DNA of 64,000 nt, taken from assembly GCA_037974965.1 (NCBI GenBank), contig JBBPFI010000014.1:310001-374000 (forward strand). Reading direction: 5' to 3'. Every line of letters starts with the position of its first letter. Position 1 is the stretch's first letter. The notes under the pieces were generated by a model, which saw only the letters and a program-made list of their open reading frames with translations, was not told the origin of the DNA and did no database searches. The position numbers and the translations under genes are program-made. This DNA comes from Dacryopinax spathularia (taxonomy: Eukaryota; Basidiomycota; Dacrymycetes; Dacrymycetales; Dacrymycetaceae). Shown here piece by piece: positions 51,666 through 64,000 of this stretch.

Positions 51666-51735
51666 AAATGTTTCTGGTTGTTGGCCGTGAAACATGTACG
51701 ACTACATAGGTCTTACGCCTCAGGCGCTGCATGGA

Positions 51736-52889
51736 TCAAGCACGCTCATCTTCCCCAACCATACGATGCACATACTCAGTCCAGGTCGATGGCTCCCTCC
51801 CCAATATCCAACGCAGGATGTTCGGGTTACCGACAAGGCCGCGTGTGTCGTAATAGTAAAGCATACCTGAACCTAGTTTTGGAAATCGATAGAATACGAA
51901 TGGGGGAAGCTCACGTTTTGCTGCCTCTACGGAATATGGATGGGATGTCATGCTCGCTGCCGCCTGTTCAGCAGGGATTCGTTGGATAGTCACTGACTTT
52001 CCGATCTTTCTTCCTATAATATGAGCAACTTCGTCATATGTCCCAACGCATCCCAAAAGTTCGTATCTTGCTAGTTTGTGCTGCAGTGGGTTGTCAACCA
52101 CCTTGCAGACCACTTCCGCGAAATCGGCCAAGTCCAGAAAGCCTTGCATGGTCGAAGCGGAGTAGGGAAGCTTCAAGGTGCCGGAAGCGACTATCTGCTC
52201 GAGCGCCAAATTCTGCATCATGTGGGTGGGCTGTAAGATTGTCCAAGGGATGCCTGACTCGATTAGATACTCCTCCACCCTTTTTCCTTATCAGCGGAGT
52301 GGTCGCTATCAAGTCAGGGTGTAACCCACTCCAGCTTGACCTACTAATGATTAGTGCGGAGCCTATCTTGACAATTACGAACACGCCTTGTGATTGAGCA
52401 TCTTTTGTCGTAAGGGGTGCAGCACGCTGGACAGGATGAAATGCCCCACGTGATTCCGCCTAGCTGCGTCAATGACAATCGTCCCGCATGCTGCTTCTTG
52501 AGGATGGAAGGGAGGACCTGGACGAGACCAACGTAGTGAGCATGCAACGTTGAAGTCGGCGGAGACGCAGCCGACCGATATGAATGACCATGTTCACCCC
52601 CTGCATGGCAGCCTCCACAGTGCGATGTTCAAGGAAGTCGCCAACCACAAAGTCGTTGGGTCCGAGTGCCGGGAATGAGTTTTGGAGTGCACGGGTAGAG
52701 TCGTGCGAGTGAACGAAGAGTCGCAGCTTCCGGCCATTCCGCAGCAGTGCAGGGATTATGTGTTTTGCTTGCTTGCCTGGCACCAACCATTTGTCAATCC
52801 TATAAACTAAGGATAGACAATAAGACGAAATGGACGCAACCGTTGGCAGATGTTATTAGAATGAGCGGTGGTGTTTCTGTAGACATCAT
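51736..52889 (-). CDS. NmrA-like NAD(P)-binding oxidoreductase or regulator
   Basis: Atypical short-chain dehydrogenase of the NmrA/NAD(P)-binding family; such proteins reduce small substrates or sense NADP. The first exon is short (52889/52886 to about 52838, STETPPLILITSANG), and GKQAKHIIPALLRNGRKLRL completes a TGxxGxx(G/A)-like nucleotide loop, here SANGKQAK. Further exons give DFVVGDFLEHRTVEAAMQGV, HIGPPFHPQEAACGTIVIDA, HFILSSVLHPLRQKMLNHKA, VEEYLIESGIPWTILQPTHM, then FLDLADFAEVVCKVVDNPLQ and a C-terminal RWILGREPSTWTEYVHRMVG. These are standard for the family (about 300 residues). The substrate is unknown. The GTTGCG donor of intron 1 is weak but preserves the Gly motif. Confidence 0.82.
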
Positions 52890-53037
52890 GGGTGCAAAGG
52901 GGACCGAGTGCTCAAAGCGCAACATTCTAGTTACAAGGCGCACTATAATACACGGCAGCCGCGGAACCAGGTATACCATGTATGACGTCAGCTCGTGAGG
53001 GGGAACAATAGATACGTGCAGATCTATGATACCAGAC

Positions 53038-55082
53038 CTAATTCTTCCAACTGATGCGTTGCACGTGCGTCAAAGACTAGGCCTAATACCGCAAAACACA
53101 GACTCACATCTTCACCAACCCATCCTTGCCTCCGCTGACAATCTTATCCCCAACAAAATCCACGCAATATACTTCGTCATTATGCCCAGGAAGATCGGTA
53201 TGTAGCTTTAGGGACTTCAAAGACCAGATCTAGCCAAGCGGGTCAGGCAACAACGAGCGCTGGCCATGACCGACACCGACCTTCAATGTGGAATCTTTGG
53301 ATGCAGTGACCAGCAAACGCGAGTCAGCGGACCAAGAAAGTCGATATACAGGAGCGATATGTCCCCGTAGTGTCGCGACAAACCTGGCGCGAGGCCGAGC
53401 CATCAGAAACTAGTGAAGGTTTTAATGACAACCTGCCCACTTTCCCGTTTTCCCGTCCCATATCTTCACTGCTGAGTCCCAGCCAGCACTAGCAGCCCAA
53501 CGGCCATCGGGGCTGAAGGCAACTTGTGATATTTGTCTTTGATGACCCGTTAATCTTGTGATAGGTTTCGGCTTCTTCCCGTTCCCTGCGTCCCCGGGGC
53601 TGTCCGAGGAGACCGGCAAGGAATACAAGTATAAAGTGTGGTCATCCGATCCAGTGATAAACATTTCGGAAACCTTGGATGTCACGGCCTCATAACGCTT
53701 GCGCGCCCAATCTTTCGCTGTTCCAACTTTCAGCAATGTTTATTGTAATGTCCTTTCAGCTCACCTTCAGCGTCTGTCTTCGGTACTCGGGCCGTATGAT
53801 CGAAAGGGCCGGTACGCAGGACGAAGTCGGTGTTGAGAGTGAGAGTTGTCACCCAATGCGCATGGTCTGTGAGCGTCCAGATACACTGCCCCTGCAAGAG
53901 CGAACCGATGAGCTTGGCATTTTCTCGCACGTTCCCACAGTACCCACACGCTGGGCGTCCCACACCCTCACACTTCGATCGCTGCTAGCGGTGTACAGTC
54001 TTCCGTTTCCCGTACCTCCCCATCGTACCACATTCACGCTAGCGGTATGACCTCCCAAAATATACTCCACTCTTCGAAGATTTGAAGACCACACCCGCAC
54101 TGTCCCGTCCTTGGAAGACGAAGCCAAGCGTGGACTTGTTGGATTTCTAAGAAAGAGTCACATCTTATGCACACCTAGCATGGACCCGGCAACGCACATA
54201 TGGATGGGCTCCCAAGCCAGGCTGGTGATCCATTTAGTATGACCCGTCAACGCGTTCCCGATGGCTTGGCCAGTCTTTGGATCCCATAGACGAACCTGTC
54301 ATGAGGCGTAAGAAAGGTTTCTGATGCAGAATTGCGCTGTCCATACGGCATTGTCATGTCCTCCCGTCGCAAGAATGCGCTGCCTCGGCTCCCATTCAGC
54401 GCATAGAACCCAGCCACGATGTCCTTCTAGGGTGTGACTAGGCGTTTCTGTCATCAGATCCCATAGTCTGGCGGTATTATCTCCAGATCCTGTAGCCAGC
54501 ATATCGCCTGTGGGTGAGAAACTAGCGCATAGAATGGGCGCATTATGTCCTGAACAGCGATATCAGCCTAGGGTGTAACGTTTGAGAGCAGGGTAGGCAT
54601 ACCGGACAGGGTTGAGGAACAGCGTGTCGCGGGCCGCACTCGAAAGACCGACTGTGGAGAGCATCGGATTTTAATGGCGTCTTCCGGAGTGAGAGGTGCG
54701 CCGGGTAGGGACAGAACGTCCGTGAGGATAGAGTTGGAGAGTGTTATACGGGTAGGGGCGCCGGTCTTCCCTTCGGGAAGAGCGACATAGAGATCGAAGG
54801 GCGTAGGATCGTCTGCCTAAACACGCGAATCTCCTTAGCATATGTCCTACCAATGCTACGCAGATTACGTACCGAATTCGATAGCTGGTTCACTAGCGTT
54901 TCTAGCTGGGCGCGGGGGACGTCGGCAGGCAAAGAGACCGGGGGTGCCAACGGGGTTGATCCATCATCGGACAAGAAGTGGACCACGACGCTCGGAACAG
55001 GTGGTTTGTCGACTGCATTTTCACCCTGAGGCACCCCATGCGTCTGTTTCTGCCGTTTGGGGGGAGGTAGTAAAGTAGCCAT
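53038..55082 (-). CDS. ribosome assembly WD40 protein Rsa4/Notchless
   Basis: Factor of 60S ribosomal subunit maturation; its N-terminal ubiquitin-like domain is pulled by the AAA-ATPase Rea1/Midasin in the nucleolus. Start MATLLPPPKRQKQTHGVPQG. The Notchless-like N-terminal domain follows (VPSVVVHFLSDDGSTPLAPP, RAQLETLVNQLSNSVRN, FDLYVALPEGKTGAPTRITL, DAIKIRCSPQSVFRVRP). Then come eight WD40 blades over many short introns: STLSGHNAPILCASFSPTGD, RLWDLMTETPSHTLEGHRGW, RLASSSKDGTVRVWSSNLRR, YILGGHTASVNVVRWGGTGN, FITGSDDHTLYLYSLP, RLTGHQRQISQVAFSPDGRW, GHIAPVYRLSWSADSRLLVT and LPGHNDEVYCVDFVGDK. A last intron (53104 region, GTGAGT to CATCAG) converts a premature-looking stop into the normal end DGLVKIWKN. 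Confidence 0.93.
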
Positions 55083-55471
55083 AGTAACTGTAGTCGAAGA
55101 TGGAATGTCACGATGGCCCCTAAGAGTACTGAGTTAAGTGTAGGGGTCTCCAGTTCACACCCAAATTTATCAAAAGTCGCTCAGGGTCCTTTTCGACAGA
55201 GGGGCTGTGTGGATCATGCATGTGATTTCCCATTGTATAGGGTGGGTATCGGCCTCCAACGCGGTATATACTACTCCTCCATCCTGCACCGCTGATGAAA
55301 TCCCAGCACTCGATATCACGCCCTTATCAGCCTCTTCACCTTGCTTGGGCTGCAAGGATGGTCCTTCTCTCGGGAAAGCTCCTGCATTTGCTCTTCCGTA
55401 ACGACTGCAGACTTTGCCAACAATTTCCTGCTGACGCATGAGTGTACATTCAAGCAAGCAACAGGATCGCC

Positions 55472-58400
55472 CTACCGCTTCTTCTTCTTTGCCACTTCCA
55501 CCTCCCCGACGTCGGGAACATACTGCGAACCCTCACCGGCCGCGTTCTTCGCAGCCCTGCGCGCAGCTCTGTCGGGGATGACAAAGTTTTGCCCTTCTGT
55601 CTGCTCGAGCTTGACCTTCAACCCCTCCCCGCCGTGGATGGACTGATGAATGATGGCTTTCGCCTGGGCAGTGACGGGGTCCTCGCTAGACCTGGGCAGC
55701 GTTGACGTAATAGCTTCTTCCAGGGGTTCTTGTTTGATCATACGCGAAGCTCTGGCGAACTTGCCTGTTGTCCGCGCGTGATTCGGTCGGACGTTCTCTT
55801 TGCCGCTGAGCAAATCAGGCGTCTTATCCTCAACCGGTGGGATGGACATTTTGCCTTTGCCGATGCGACCGGCCATGGACTTGTGGCCCGTCCGCTTGCT
55901 GACAGGTGACGATGCTCGAGAGCCTTCGGACGACTCGTGGTTGCTGGGTGGCGCCCACTCTTCAGATGCTTGGGATCCGTCTTCGCCGCTCTCAGACTCA
56001 TCGCTTGCTTCTTTATCTCGCCATTCACCCTCGTGGGGGATCGCACTGCTCTCAGTCTCGCTCTCGTACTCTAGGCCGTTATCCAAGAAAATGGCTGATT
56101 CTCGCTCAGAGCCTCCCTTCAGTACAAATGAGCGATGGTTCCGGCGAGCGTCTCCGGACTTACAAGCTGCTCCTCTACTTCTCCCATGCTATCATCTCTT
56201 TCGGATAGTGACTTCCCAAGCGCAGACATCATGGCCCTATTAACAAGGTCGATTTTGCTATCGATCTTGGCTTCATTCTGCTCCGCCTAATCGTGACCAA
56301 TCAGCTGGCGACTCTTCGCAGGGACAAGATCCACCCACATCAAACATAATTCTCTCGCTGAACATCCTTTCCATTGCTCTCATGCGACCTTCCATTTCCC
56401 GGGTAACTTCTTCCCTGGTCTCACTTTCGATAACAGCACATCGCATTTCGGCTTCGTAAAGCTGAAGCGACTGGTCAGTATAAGGAAATCACGCAAGTAT
56501 CCTTTCGAACCCTCTGGCGCATATCCTCTAACTGCTCGAAAAGGTGCGTGACGAGCGGATCTTCAGGTTCTGCTTCATCGTCGTCGTCCTCGGAGTACAT
56601 ATCCCCTGGAGCAGGGCTGGTGTCCAAATCTTCAGGTACCAGCTTGGATATGTCACCACTGGCCAGGCGTGCGAGGCCATTCGGATAGCTACTGCCCGTC
56701 TTGACTTGGCTGGCCAAGGCTGAAAACCGCATAACGTTGACAATCTCTTCGTATCCCCCATCATATGGGTTCACGTTTACAACCATCACCTGGAGAATTC
56801 AGTTTGTATCATGAAAACCGCCATACCGCACGTACCGCCCGGCCTTCGCCAATGAAGAAGTCTTGGAACAATTCCGTCAGCTTGCTGTGTCGGAAAGGAA
56901 CAACCGCGAGCTTCACTGGGCCGGCTGTTTGGGTGCCAGCCAGAGCCAGCTTACGCTGGTTGCTACGAAGAACCTCCATGCACTGGCCCAGAATCATCAA
57001 CGACTTGTTGATGGAACCGGATTCTTTGAGCCGGTCTCCTGTCCGACGGGTGAAATGTGAGCCGCGCCCCGTGCCGAGATGAAACATGGACCCACCTGTG
57101 GCGAGCGTCGCTTTGGTTCTCTCGGACCCGGCAAGGTCAACAATGCTCAGTCGCGAGCTGTTTATTGAGTTCGGACTCTTCAAAATGCTCAGTGAACAAT
57201 CGAGGAACTTAGCGGCAAACGCACATTCGGGCGCCCCTTATGGACCCGCACGACTCGGATGCTGAAAATGGCGTGGCTTCTGCTGCTGTGATGATTGACT
57301 TTAGTCCCCGATACTTGACGTGCGGTTAAGCCGGTAGAGAAGGTCGCATGAGCTTCCTGCGCACGGATGAGACACCACCAAGACGCCTTCCAGATTGCGG
57401 CACGCACCGCTGTAGTTCGTACCCTGACCTCGCGCAGACCGTGGATATACTTTCCACCTCCACTGGGATCAGATTTCAATGCAAGCGCCTTACGCTTATG
57501 GGTCGACGACGTTGCAGCTGGGTCAAGGAGATCGAACACCTAAAGGCAGAGCTCAGTACCCGATACAAGCGAGTGGCATCACCGCACCTTCTCATTGTAG
57601 ACCTCAGCATAGGAGACGAAGACGGAATACGTGTAATTGCGATCAATCTTGATGGGCGCTTTTCAGATGGTCAGCCTACCATATTATTGACGACCGCCGG
57701 GAAAGCCAACCTTCAACGTTCTCCTCAGAATCAAGCCCGCTTCCTATAGAATCTCGTGCGGTCTCATCACGGAAGGCACTCTTTCCAACCATTCTAAGGG
57801 ATAAATCGCCTTGTTCACCACGAACACTGCTCATGATGCTCCGAAGGACCCTCCAGACCAGACCTTCCTCGCCAGGACCCTTTCCTCCTTGAATTGTCCA
57901 GGTCTTCCCGGCACCACTCAACCCATAGGCGAAGAGAAGCCCATTCTCTCCTGCCATCACATCCTGCACAAGTGGGAGGCCCACCGTCGAGAAAAATGCC
58001 GCCTGGGACGTCTCAGGTGGGAACACGTTGGTAAAGGTATAGGAAGTAGCCGGCCGAGAAAGGCGAACGGACTGAGCAGGCGGTATCGTCAACACGGTCT
58101 TGTTGGATTGTACCGTCAAGTAGGGAGTATGTGTCGGATTCTCAGGCGCAGGTCGGATCCTCAAGTATGCCTGAGAGATCCCGTTAGGCTATGCTAGTGC
58201 GCCAGACGGCCAACCAAGCTCACCTTCAAAGGTTCTCGATCCTCCTGCACACCTCGCGCGCTCTCTTTGCGAATTCCAAGGGCAGGGGCAATCCATGTCG
58301 ATAACGAGTCTTCGCGTGTAGTGGCTGCTTGCGTGCACCGTCCTTGTGAGTCCCCTATAGTTGGTTCGCGCACGGGTTCCAGACGAGATGGGTTTACTTT

Positions 58401-58487
58401 CCGAGAACGAACCGGTGCCGGTGCTGTGGCTGGTGTTTTGCTACGGCTGGAGGCGCGTGTCTTGGGTGTCTTGGGTGGAGCAAACAT
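55472..58487 (-). CDS. kinesin motor protein (kinesin-6-like)
   Basis: Microtubule motor, probably mitotic. Start MFAPPKTPKTRASSRSKTPA at 58487 (an ATG at 58538 would add 17 residues). The motor domain begins with YLRIRPAPENPTHTPY and contains the ATP-binding loop LLFAYGLSGAGKTWTIQGG, VFVSYAEVYNEK-VFDLLD, KVNHHSSRSHAIFSIRVVRV (switch I), SRLSIVDLAGSERTKAT (switch II), ESGSINKSLMILGQCMEVLR and VPFRHSKLTELFQDFFIGEG. A coiled-coil region (HLFEQLEDMRQRLYEAEMR, TREEVTREMEGRMRAMERMF) follows. The tail is Ser/Glu-rich and ends in Lys/Arg (DRAARRAAKNAAGEG, AKKKKR), plausibly for nuclear or DNA contacts. The insert-containing motor and late SINKSL-MILG pattern fit fungal kinesin-6 (Klp9-like), but another class cannot be excluded. 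Confidence 0.88.
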
Positions 58488-59004
58488 GGAAGGGGGAACT
58501 CGTGGAGGACTGTTGCCTAAGAGGAGGACTGTTAACAAGATGGTGTTGAAGTGTGGATGTATGTACAGTGTCGTGGTTTGTCCTTTGTCCGCGTCGAGGA
58601 CCCTTCGTTTACGCGTCGGAAATCAAAGGCACGTGCCAGGCCAACATGCATCCACCCTCGACTTAGCTACTACTCGCGAGGTGCAACCAGCAGCTCCGAC
58701 TACTGCATAGAGCACTGGGGAATTTTGTGTCATCAGGCGGGTCCACTTGATTAGGAAAGTTAAAAGGTAACTATGTACGTCTTGCAAACATCGTTGGGAA
58801 GAGAGGGAGTGGCATACGCAACAATTCACAAGGACCGCCGTCAAACCCCTGTGTGCGCTTGGCGCAGAGCTGCTGGTAGTAACCTCTGGTTATGGGGCAG
58901 ATGGATTTCGCATTAAATAAGAGTGCCAATAAGTGTTATCGATACAGTGTGATAACCAAACCATGATACTAAGGCTACAGTCGGTCGCATAGCATAGAGA
59001 CGGA
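58488..59004. other. intergenic region
   Basis: About 520 bases: promoter of the kinesin gene and 3' end of the Mpv17-type gene. Nothing further recognised. Confidence 0.35.
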
Positions 59005-59998
59005 TCAAAGAGCCACTCCTTCGGTTGGATTGTTGTCTCCCCTGCACTAGGACTGAGCCACTGCTGGCAGCCGTGCAAACAGCCAACATACCTGGAGTTC
59101 AGCAGAGAGAGGTACAGCGACCAAAACACTCCAAGGGTCGCCTGGAAGGGTACGCGATACCTGCACTTGAATGGTAGGTCCAATCACTCTCGAATGTATG
59201 GCAAGTTACGTACGCGAGGGGCATATACCGGAAGTTTATCAGCTGGGCAGCTGGCCATACTTGCCAGTTCGCAACAAGAGCCGACCAGTACATATCCTTA
59301 TACTTCTGCTGGATCTGTTCCAAGTTCTTGCCTTCCATGACGCCCATTGAACCGGTGAAGATCACGAGCTGCAAACAATCAGAGCTGGGTCGCCAAAGAT
59401 CGGCGGAAGCAGCCTACTCCAATAGGTGCCCTGCCCGAGGAGAGTGAGTGACTTTGTTCGGGGACGTGAAGGCAATGCGACTCACATGATGGTCTGATCG
59501 CATACGACCCGTTTCGCCAACGATGACATACTAATCTTGCTTCCCTGTCCACCAACATTCCGGAGAGGAAACGCGTGCTCCAGGAATCGATTCCACCGGC
59601 CCAACAGAGGCCCCATGCCAAAGCCAAATGCAAAAAACCGAAGTGTTCGCAGTGGGTCATAGTGTTGGACCTTTGTAGAATCGTCTTCTTTGGAGAACTG
59701 ACGAAGGTCGATGAGCGAACGAGCGAGGTCCATGTGAGAGGTCAATGCATGCTTACAATCATTTGTGCGTGTTGAGCCTTGCGAGAGAGCGTGTCAGCGT
59801 GATGGTCGAAGGGCAGTGCAAACACGCAAACTCACAACTGTGTCGGCGAATGCCGTGAGGACTCCGTTGGTTACTGTGCATCGACAACCCGTCAGCCGGT
59901 ACGCCAGGGAGACTACAAGCCACTTGGACGTACTCATCAACGTGCGACCCGGGTTTCTGTTGAAGGATTCATTGTAGAGTCGGAAAGCTGCGGCCATG
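59005..59998 (-). CDS. Mpv17/PMP22-family membrane protein
   Basis: Small four-helix membrane protein of the Mpv17/PMP22 family (yeast Sym1 type), in the mitochondrial inner membrane or peroxisome; suggested to form a channel or stress-related pore. Start MAAAFRLYNESFNRNPGRTL with the typical first helix, then VTNGVLTAFADTV, HYDPLRTLRFFAFGFGMGPL-LGRWNRFLE (family YDxxRTxRxxxxGxxxGPxxHxWY), GVMEGKNLEQIQQKYKDMYW, ALVANWQVWPAAQLINFRYM-PLAYRVPF (the diagnostic WxxWPxxQxxNF-x-P) and GVFWSLYLSLLNS. The last short exon gives an end of about 12 residues before the stop at 59005. Exon number about six. Where it resides in the cell cannot be decided from the sequence. Confidence 0.85.
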
Positions 59999-60518
59999 AT
60001 TGAGCTGATGAATGTGAGAGTAAGCGGTGAGAATGAGAGAAGGGACAATCGTGCATGATCCCTTTCCGCTCGGTCGACCTTTGAGACGGCAATGCGGGTT
60101 TGACCTGAGGAGCTGAGGAGCGCGACGGAGAAAGTGCTCAAAGGGTCATCATGCGATACGTCATATCGCGCCAATCAGGGCCCGCGAACCCTGTGGGGTA
60201 GTAGTCCCTTCCATCCTCTTCTCCCGTCTGGCTCCCATCCTCAAAACTCGTTTCAGCGCGCTTGCACGGCTTCGGGGCAACAACAGGTGGGCCGACAATA
60301 TATGGTACTCCAATTTATATGTTAACCTCCAGATGACCTTTGAATTGCAATGCGTAAAAGTACATGTGACATGCAGAACGAAGGAGAGATCGCAAAACCC
60401 TCTGAGCAAATTAAGGAGACTGGAAAACGAAGGGAAGTAACCGCCGGTGCTCTGTGGGAAGCAAGATAAAGCTTGTACCCTGCGTGGAACGTTTCCGGTT
60501 ACAAGGCTGATAGACTCC
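59999..60518. other. intergenic region with possible 3' end of OPT gene
   Basis: About 520 bases. A minus-strand open frame from 60709 to 60161 crosses it and could be an alternative C-terminus of the OPT transporter if the last intron is spliced in the other phase. No other feature. Confidence 0.35.
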
Positions 60519-63500
60519 TCATTCTTCCGGCAAGCCGCCTGCCCACCGCTCATTGGAATCCTCCCGCCGGGATCTTGTAAAGTCGTGGTCCACCTGGTGA
60601 GGCATCCAAAGCTGGGCAGCAGGTAAGCCATGGGTGCAAAAATGTACGGGACTAGACTCACTGTTAAATGCACCGGTGTTACCCCACCAGTCAAGCACAA
60701 GAGTCCCATTCTTGGGGAACTGAAGAATGAAAAAGATAAGGATTGTCGAGATGATGGTGCCTGAACTTTGATCAGCGGGGGTTCTGCGAAAGACGTGGAG
60801 AGGTACTAACCTGAATCTAGCGCAGAGCTCAAAATGTAATTGTATTTTGACCACCACTGGAAGAACCTTCGCCGAATCAGGTACTCTGTGCTTGGTTAGC
60901 CACTACTACGGCTAACCAACCATTGGATGCTTACGGAAAACGAAGCCAACTATGAACCAAGCCGAGTAGTTGATTCCTGTAGCAGGCGGGATGAGTGTCG
61001 GGGCGATCAACAGCACCGGGATGTTGATGGTCTTCCAGACGGACTTGGGGTACTTGCGCGCCATGAACCAGAACGGAATGGGTGCGAAGATGCCAAAAAG
61101 GCAGGCCGACCATACCATTCGATAATAGGGGGAGGAAGGCCCGAATTGTCTTGTTGGTCCAATGAGACCCCTGCGCGAGGAAACCATAAGCAAGCTGCGT
61201 AGGCCGCGACGGGTTGGACTTTACCAGAGCACAGACGCGGTGAAGAACACGGTGTTTTTGGGACACGTCAGGTTGTGGGGCTGGTCTGCTTGACACATGT
61301 CGGGCACGACGCTGAATAGCCACGATTTGACACCGACTTGGACCGTAGTTGATAGGAGCGTTGCCACTACCTGGGCTATACGGCGCAGTTCAGCGAACGA
61401 TGAAACAGCAGGCAGAATTGCCACTGTGCGTACCGACGAATACCACACGGGGCGCGATCTTCAGATAGTGGCCCAGCTTGAGATCTTGTACAAACGCCAT
61501 CGTGTTCTCCAGAGTCTCGATAGAATATGCTTTGAAAATCATGTTGGCGATGGGCTTTCCTTGTAGAAGAGTGCCGGCAATGGATTCGGCCACCAGGTTT
61601 ATACCAAGCTAAACCAATTCAGATTGGAGCCTTGCGAAATACGATGGAACTCACGAGTAATCCGGTCAAGGCGTAGATGAAACCAGCTGGTATAACATAG
61701 ATAACCGGTACCAACACCGCAAGGAGCAATCCCCAGATTGGAAGGTCGGTAGGCCAGACGTACGCAGCAACGACAGCAAGTCCGAAGAAGACCACCGCAA
61801 ATATTGCATACCACCAATGCGGTACTTCCGGATAGCGCTTCATCAGCTTGAAGTGAATATCCTCCTTTTCAACGTTGATGCGGCGGAACCCATTGTACAA
61901 TGTCGGTCCGTGATGAAGAAGAGTGTGCACTATTGCAGCCGTTGCAAGGGCGAAGGAAAATATGTAGAGAACCGCGAAGGTGCAAGGTAGAAAAACAGGG
62001 GAGTAGGCATCGTACTTTGCTTGGTCGAATTTCATATCGTCGCTCAGGACCATAGTGACGTTATACACACGGCCGAATCTGTCGAACGCGGAGGCGGATA
62101 GGATAGGCAGATAGGCGAAGTTCCAAATCTGACCATGTTCAGCGAGCTGGAGGGCAGCAATAGGACAACAAGACTCACGTTGGTGTAGTACAAAGCTGGT
62201 ACCAGAACCCAGACGGACAGCAAGAAGCCAATACCAGTATGCAGTTCGGCCCACCAAGGCATCATCAGCGGTGAGGCTATGTATGCTATTTGCGTCCAAT
62301 CGAAGGTTAAAATGCCCATACCCAAGCCGCTGACAGTGCCAAAGAGCTGGTTCACCACGACGTTGTTGGGCCATATCCAGCAGACCCAGGAGAAGTACGA
62401 CAGTGCAGTAAACAGATACCCTGATATATGTCAGCTCCAGTGCGTTGACCTGTGTAGGGGCGCCAACTTGCCTGGAACGAAATACCAAAAGAAGGCAGCA
62501 GAGCCGGCGATCATGAAGAGCTTGTAGCGGGAGACACCCTGCCCGGGCTCTCCAAGGTCCTCCTCGGCGTGTAGGGTGTTCAGCAAAGTCGACGCAACGA
62601 GGTTTTGCGGCCAGATCATGCTCGCTGGCCATACCAGGAAACGTCGACACAGCCCGGCGAATCCGAAGCCCGTCAGCTGGGTGGCCAGCATGAGGACAAA
62701 GTTGTAGCCAACTCCGAAGTTGGCGCCATAATACATTTCCGATGTGACCACTGCATTCATCGAGTAGGGCGGCCCCACTGCGACATTGGCCATGATAAGG
62801 ATAAGGCAGTGTTCCTACGCAGGGCAATCAGCGAATGCCGTGATATGCAACGTGCGCGTTTACCTTCACATTGAAGGGACCGGGATTCAGTGTGAACTCC
62901 CAGCTTCCCAGCCACTTCGGTACTTGGAAAGTTCTCATCGGCAACGTATAAGACATTATCTTGCCCATGGGATATGAAAGCAGTCTGCAAACTCGGAATA
63001 AGGGTGGGAGCTGGAGCACAAAGAAAACGACGTACAGAATAAGACTGGGACTGATATACGGGCTCGGATAGCGAAAGTTGAAGAACGTGTTCAATGCAGC
63101 TGAGACGACCACCATGCCAAGACCCATGGTCCATACCCGGAAAGTGTTGACAGGCATGTCGGGATCATCGATATTGGACACGGAGGCTCGAACTTCCAGA
63201 TATGGCGAGTCTTCGTCCTCAGGCTCATTATAATCTCCCATTGTGGATGTCCTGGTCAAGGTCATTAACTGAATGGTCATTGAAAGTATCGGAACGAAAC
63301 GCACTTCAAACTGCCTTCTCCGCCAAACATGTCGTCGACCACGTAGTCCAAACTTTCTGCCGTGGCCTCGCTTGCCTTCTTCCCCCCCATAGAAGGTCGC
63401 CCGTCACCAGATAACGACACATGCACCTCTTCTGATCCCAAGATACCGCTTTCCAAGGCAGAAGATGATATCTCATGAGTCCGCATACCCGTCATCCGAG

Positions 63501-64000
63501 GATTGCGGTTAGGTCCGGGCAGCGACCGCATCCGATATGCTTCACCGGCGTCGCTGCCTAATGGGTACGACAGGGTAGTGCTGGTAGACGGCGGTGAGCC
63601 CGGTTGAAGGAGGGAGGGCTTTGCCATGTCGACATGTGCGGCGTAGTGTGCAGCCAGTGGTTGGGATGAGGCCATTGGCGTGAGAGGAGTGAGCGCTCCG
63701 TAGGCAGACGGTGACATCGGCTGCTTTAGATCAACCGATTGAGTGAACGGGGAGACCGGCAGAGATGACAAGTGAGGAGCCGGAGCCCGTGCATGCCGGG
63801 TGCCAATATCCGGTGTACCTTGGTCTGGAGGTGGTTCCGCCTGCGAAGTGCTGCCCGAGGTCTTGTTCCTGGGCGTGGGGGGAACGATGCCGGAGGAGTT
63901 GGGTCGCGAATTTGGATCAGGCACGCCAAACGCGAAAACATCCTCATCCTCTTCATCCTCCTCATAGTCCTCCTCATCGTACTCTTCCAGCGGTTCCTCT
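60519..64000 (-). CDS. OPT-family oligopeptide transporter, N-terminus beyond the window
   Basis: Proton-coupled transporter of the oligopeptide transporter family (small peptides, glutathione or metal-siderophore), plasma membrane, 12-16 helices. The window edge cuts the N-terminus. The visible part starts with a Glu/Asp- and Pro/Ser-rich cytosolic region (64000 to about 63310). The family core then begins with DPDMPVNTFRVWTMGLGMVV, PSPYISPSLILYVVF, FTLNPGPFNVKEHCLILIM (the NPGPFxxKEH signature), MYYGANFGVGYNFVLML, GFAGLCRRFLVWPASMIWP, LPIWGLLLAVLVPVIYVIPA-GFIYA, FKAYSIETLENTMAFVQDLK-LGHYLK and PATGINYSAWFIVGFVF, and ends near LDWWGNTGAF. The final exon is ambiguous: one splice ends at 60519, another phase continues to 60161. 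Confidence 0.88.

Noticed and set aside
53104-53106. Stop after DGLVKM in Rsa4 as the true C-terminus
   Set aside because: A GTGAGT donor overlaps it; splicing gives the conserved VKIW ending.
1-64000. tRNA, rRNA and CRISPR
   Set aside because: No cloverleaf-like GGTTCGANTC context with matching stems, no rRNA core and no regularly spaced repeats were seen by eye.

Overview
This is a nuclear segment of a filamentous basidiomycete, most likely an Agaricomycete. Genes carry many phase-respecting introns of about 45-65 bases with GTRNGY donors and YAG acceptors. The protein set is typically fungal: aldo/keto reductase, sugar MFS, TauD dioxygenase, eIF4E, aconitase, Prp17, Rsa4, Mtq2, Rfa3, Mpv17-like and OPT. 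Two genes carry the DUF6532-type domain that I know from Basidiomycota. All gene models were read by eye; exon joins come from reading-frame continuity and conserved motifs, not from transcripts.

Layout. 0-9.6 kb is conserved metabolic and housekeeping sequence: a truncated DMT-family transporter, aldo/keto reductase, sugar transporter, TauD/TfdA dioxygenase and eIF4E. 10.1-14.6 kb holds a long, acidic, low-complexity protein of unknown function. About 14.6-40 kb is an accessory block dominated by proteins I cannot assign or that look lineage-specific: a zinc-finger plus HECT-like E3 candidate, an orphan of about 690 residues, three diverged paralogues of one unnamed domain, two DUF6532-type proteins and further orphans. 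The conserved RPA subunit Rfa3 sits inside this block. Its distal part (34-40 kb) is nearly gene-free and rich in repeats: a nested 282/71-bp array, a telomere-motif inverted repeat and a decayed copy of aconitase exon 1. 40.5-64 kb returns to conserved genes: mitochondrial aconitase, an integrase-core protein, Prp17, a small Kex2-type secreted peptide precursor, Mtq2, an NmrA-like reductase, Rsa4/Notchless, a kinesin, an Mpv17/PMP22 protein and an OPT transporter cut by the window edge.

Most interesting points. (1) A divergent two-gene module seems to occur twice: an unnamed-domain protein on the minus strand and a DUF6532-type protein on the plus strand, at 24.4-27.8 kb and 30.5-34.1 kb, with a third lone copy of the first gene at 23.3-24.1 kb. 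(2) A degenerate repeat with CTCC (or GGAG) every 10 bp lies in at least four intergenic regions upstream of genes. (3) An 82-residue secreted precursor at 49.96-50.20 kb carries two tandem 18-residue repeats, each ending in Arg-Arg. (4) Broken fragments of aconitase flank the intact aconitase gene on both sides. (5) Mtq2 appears to use a GC-AG intron.

I saw no tRNA, rRNA, CRISPR array or recognisable LTR or virus-like element.
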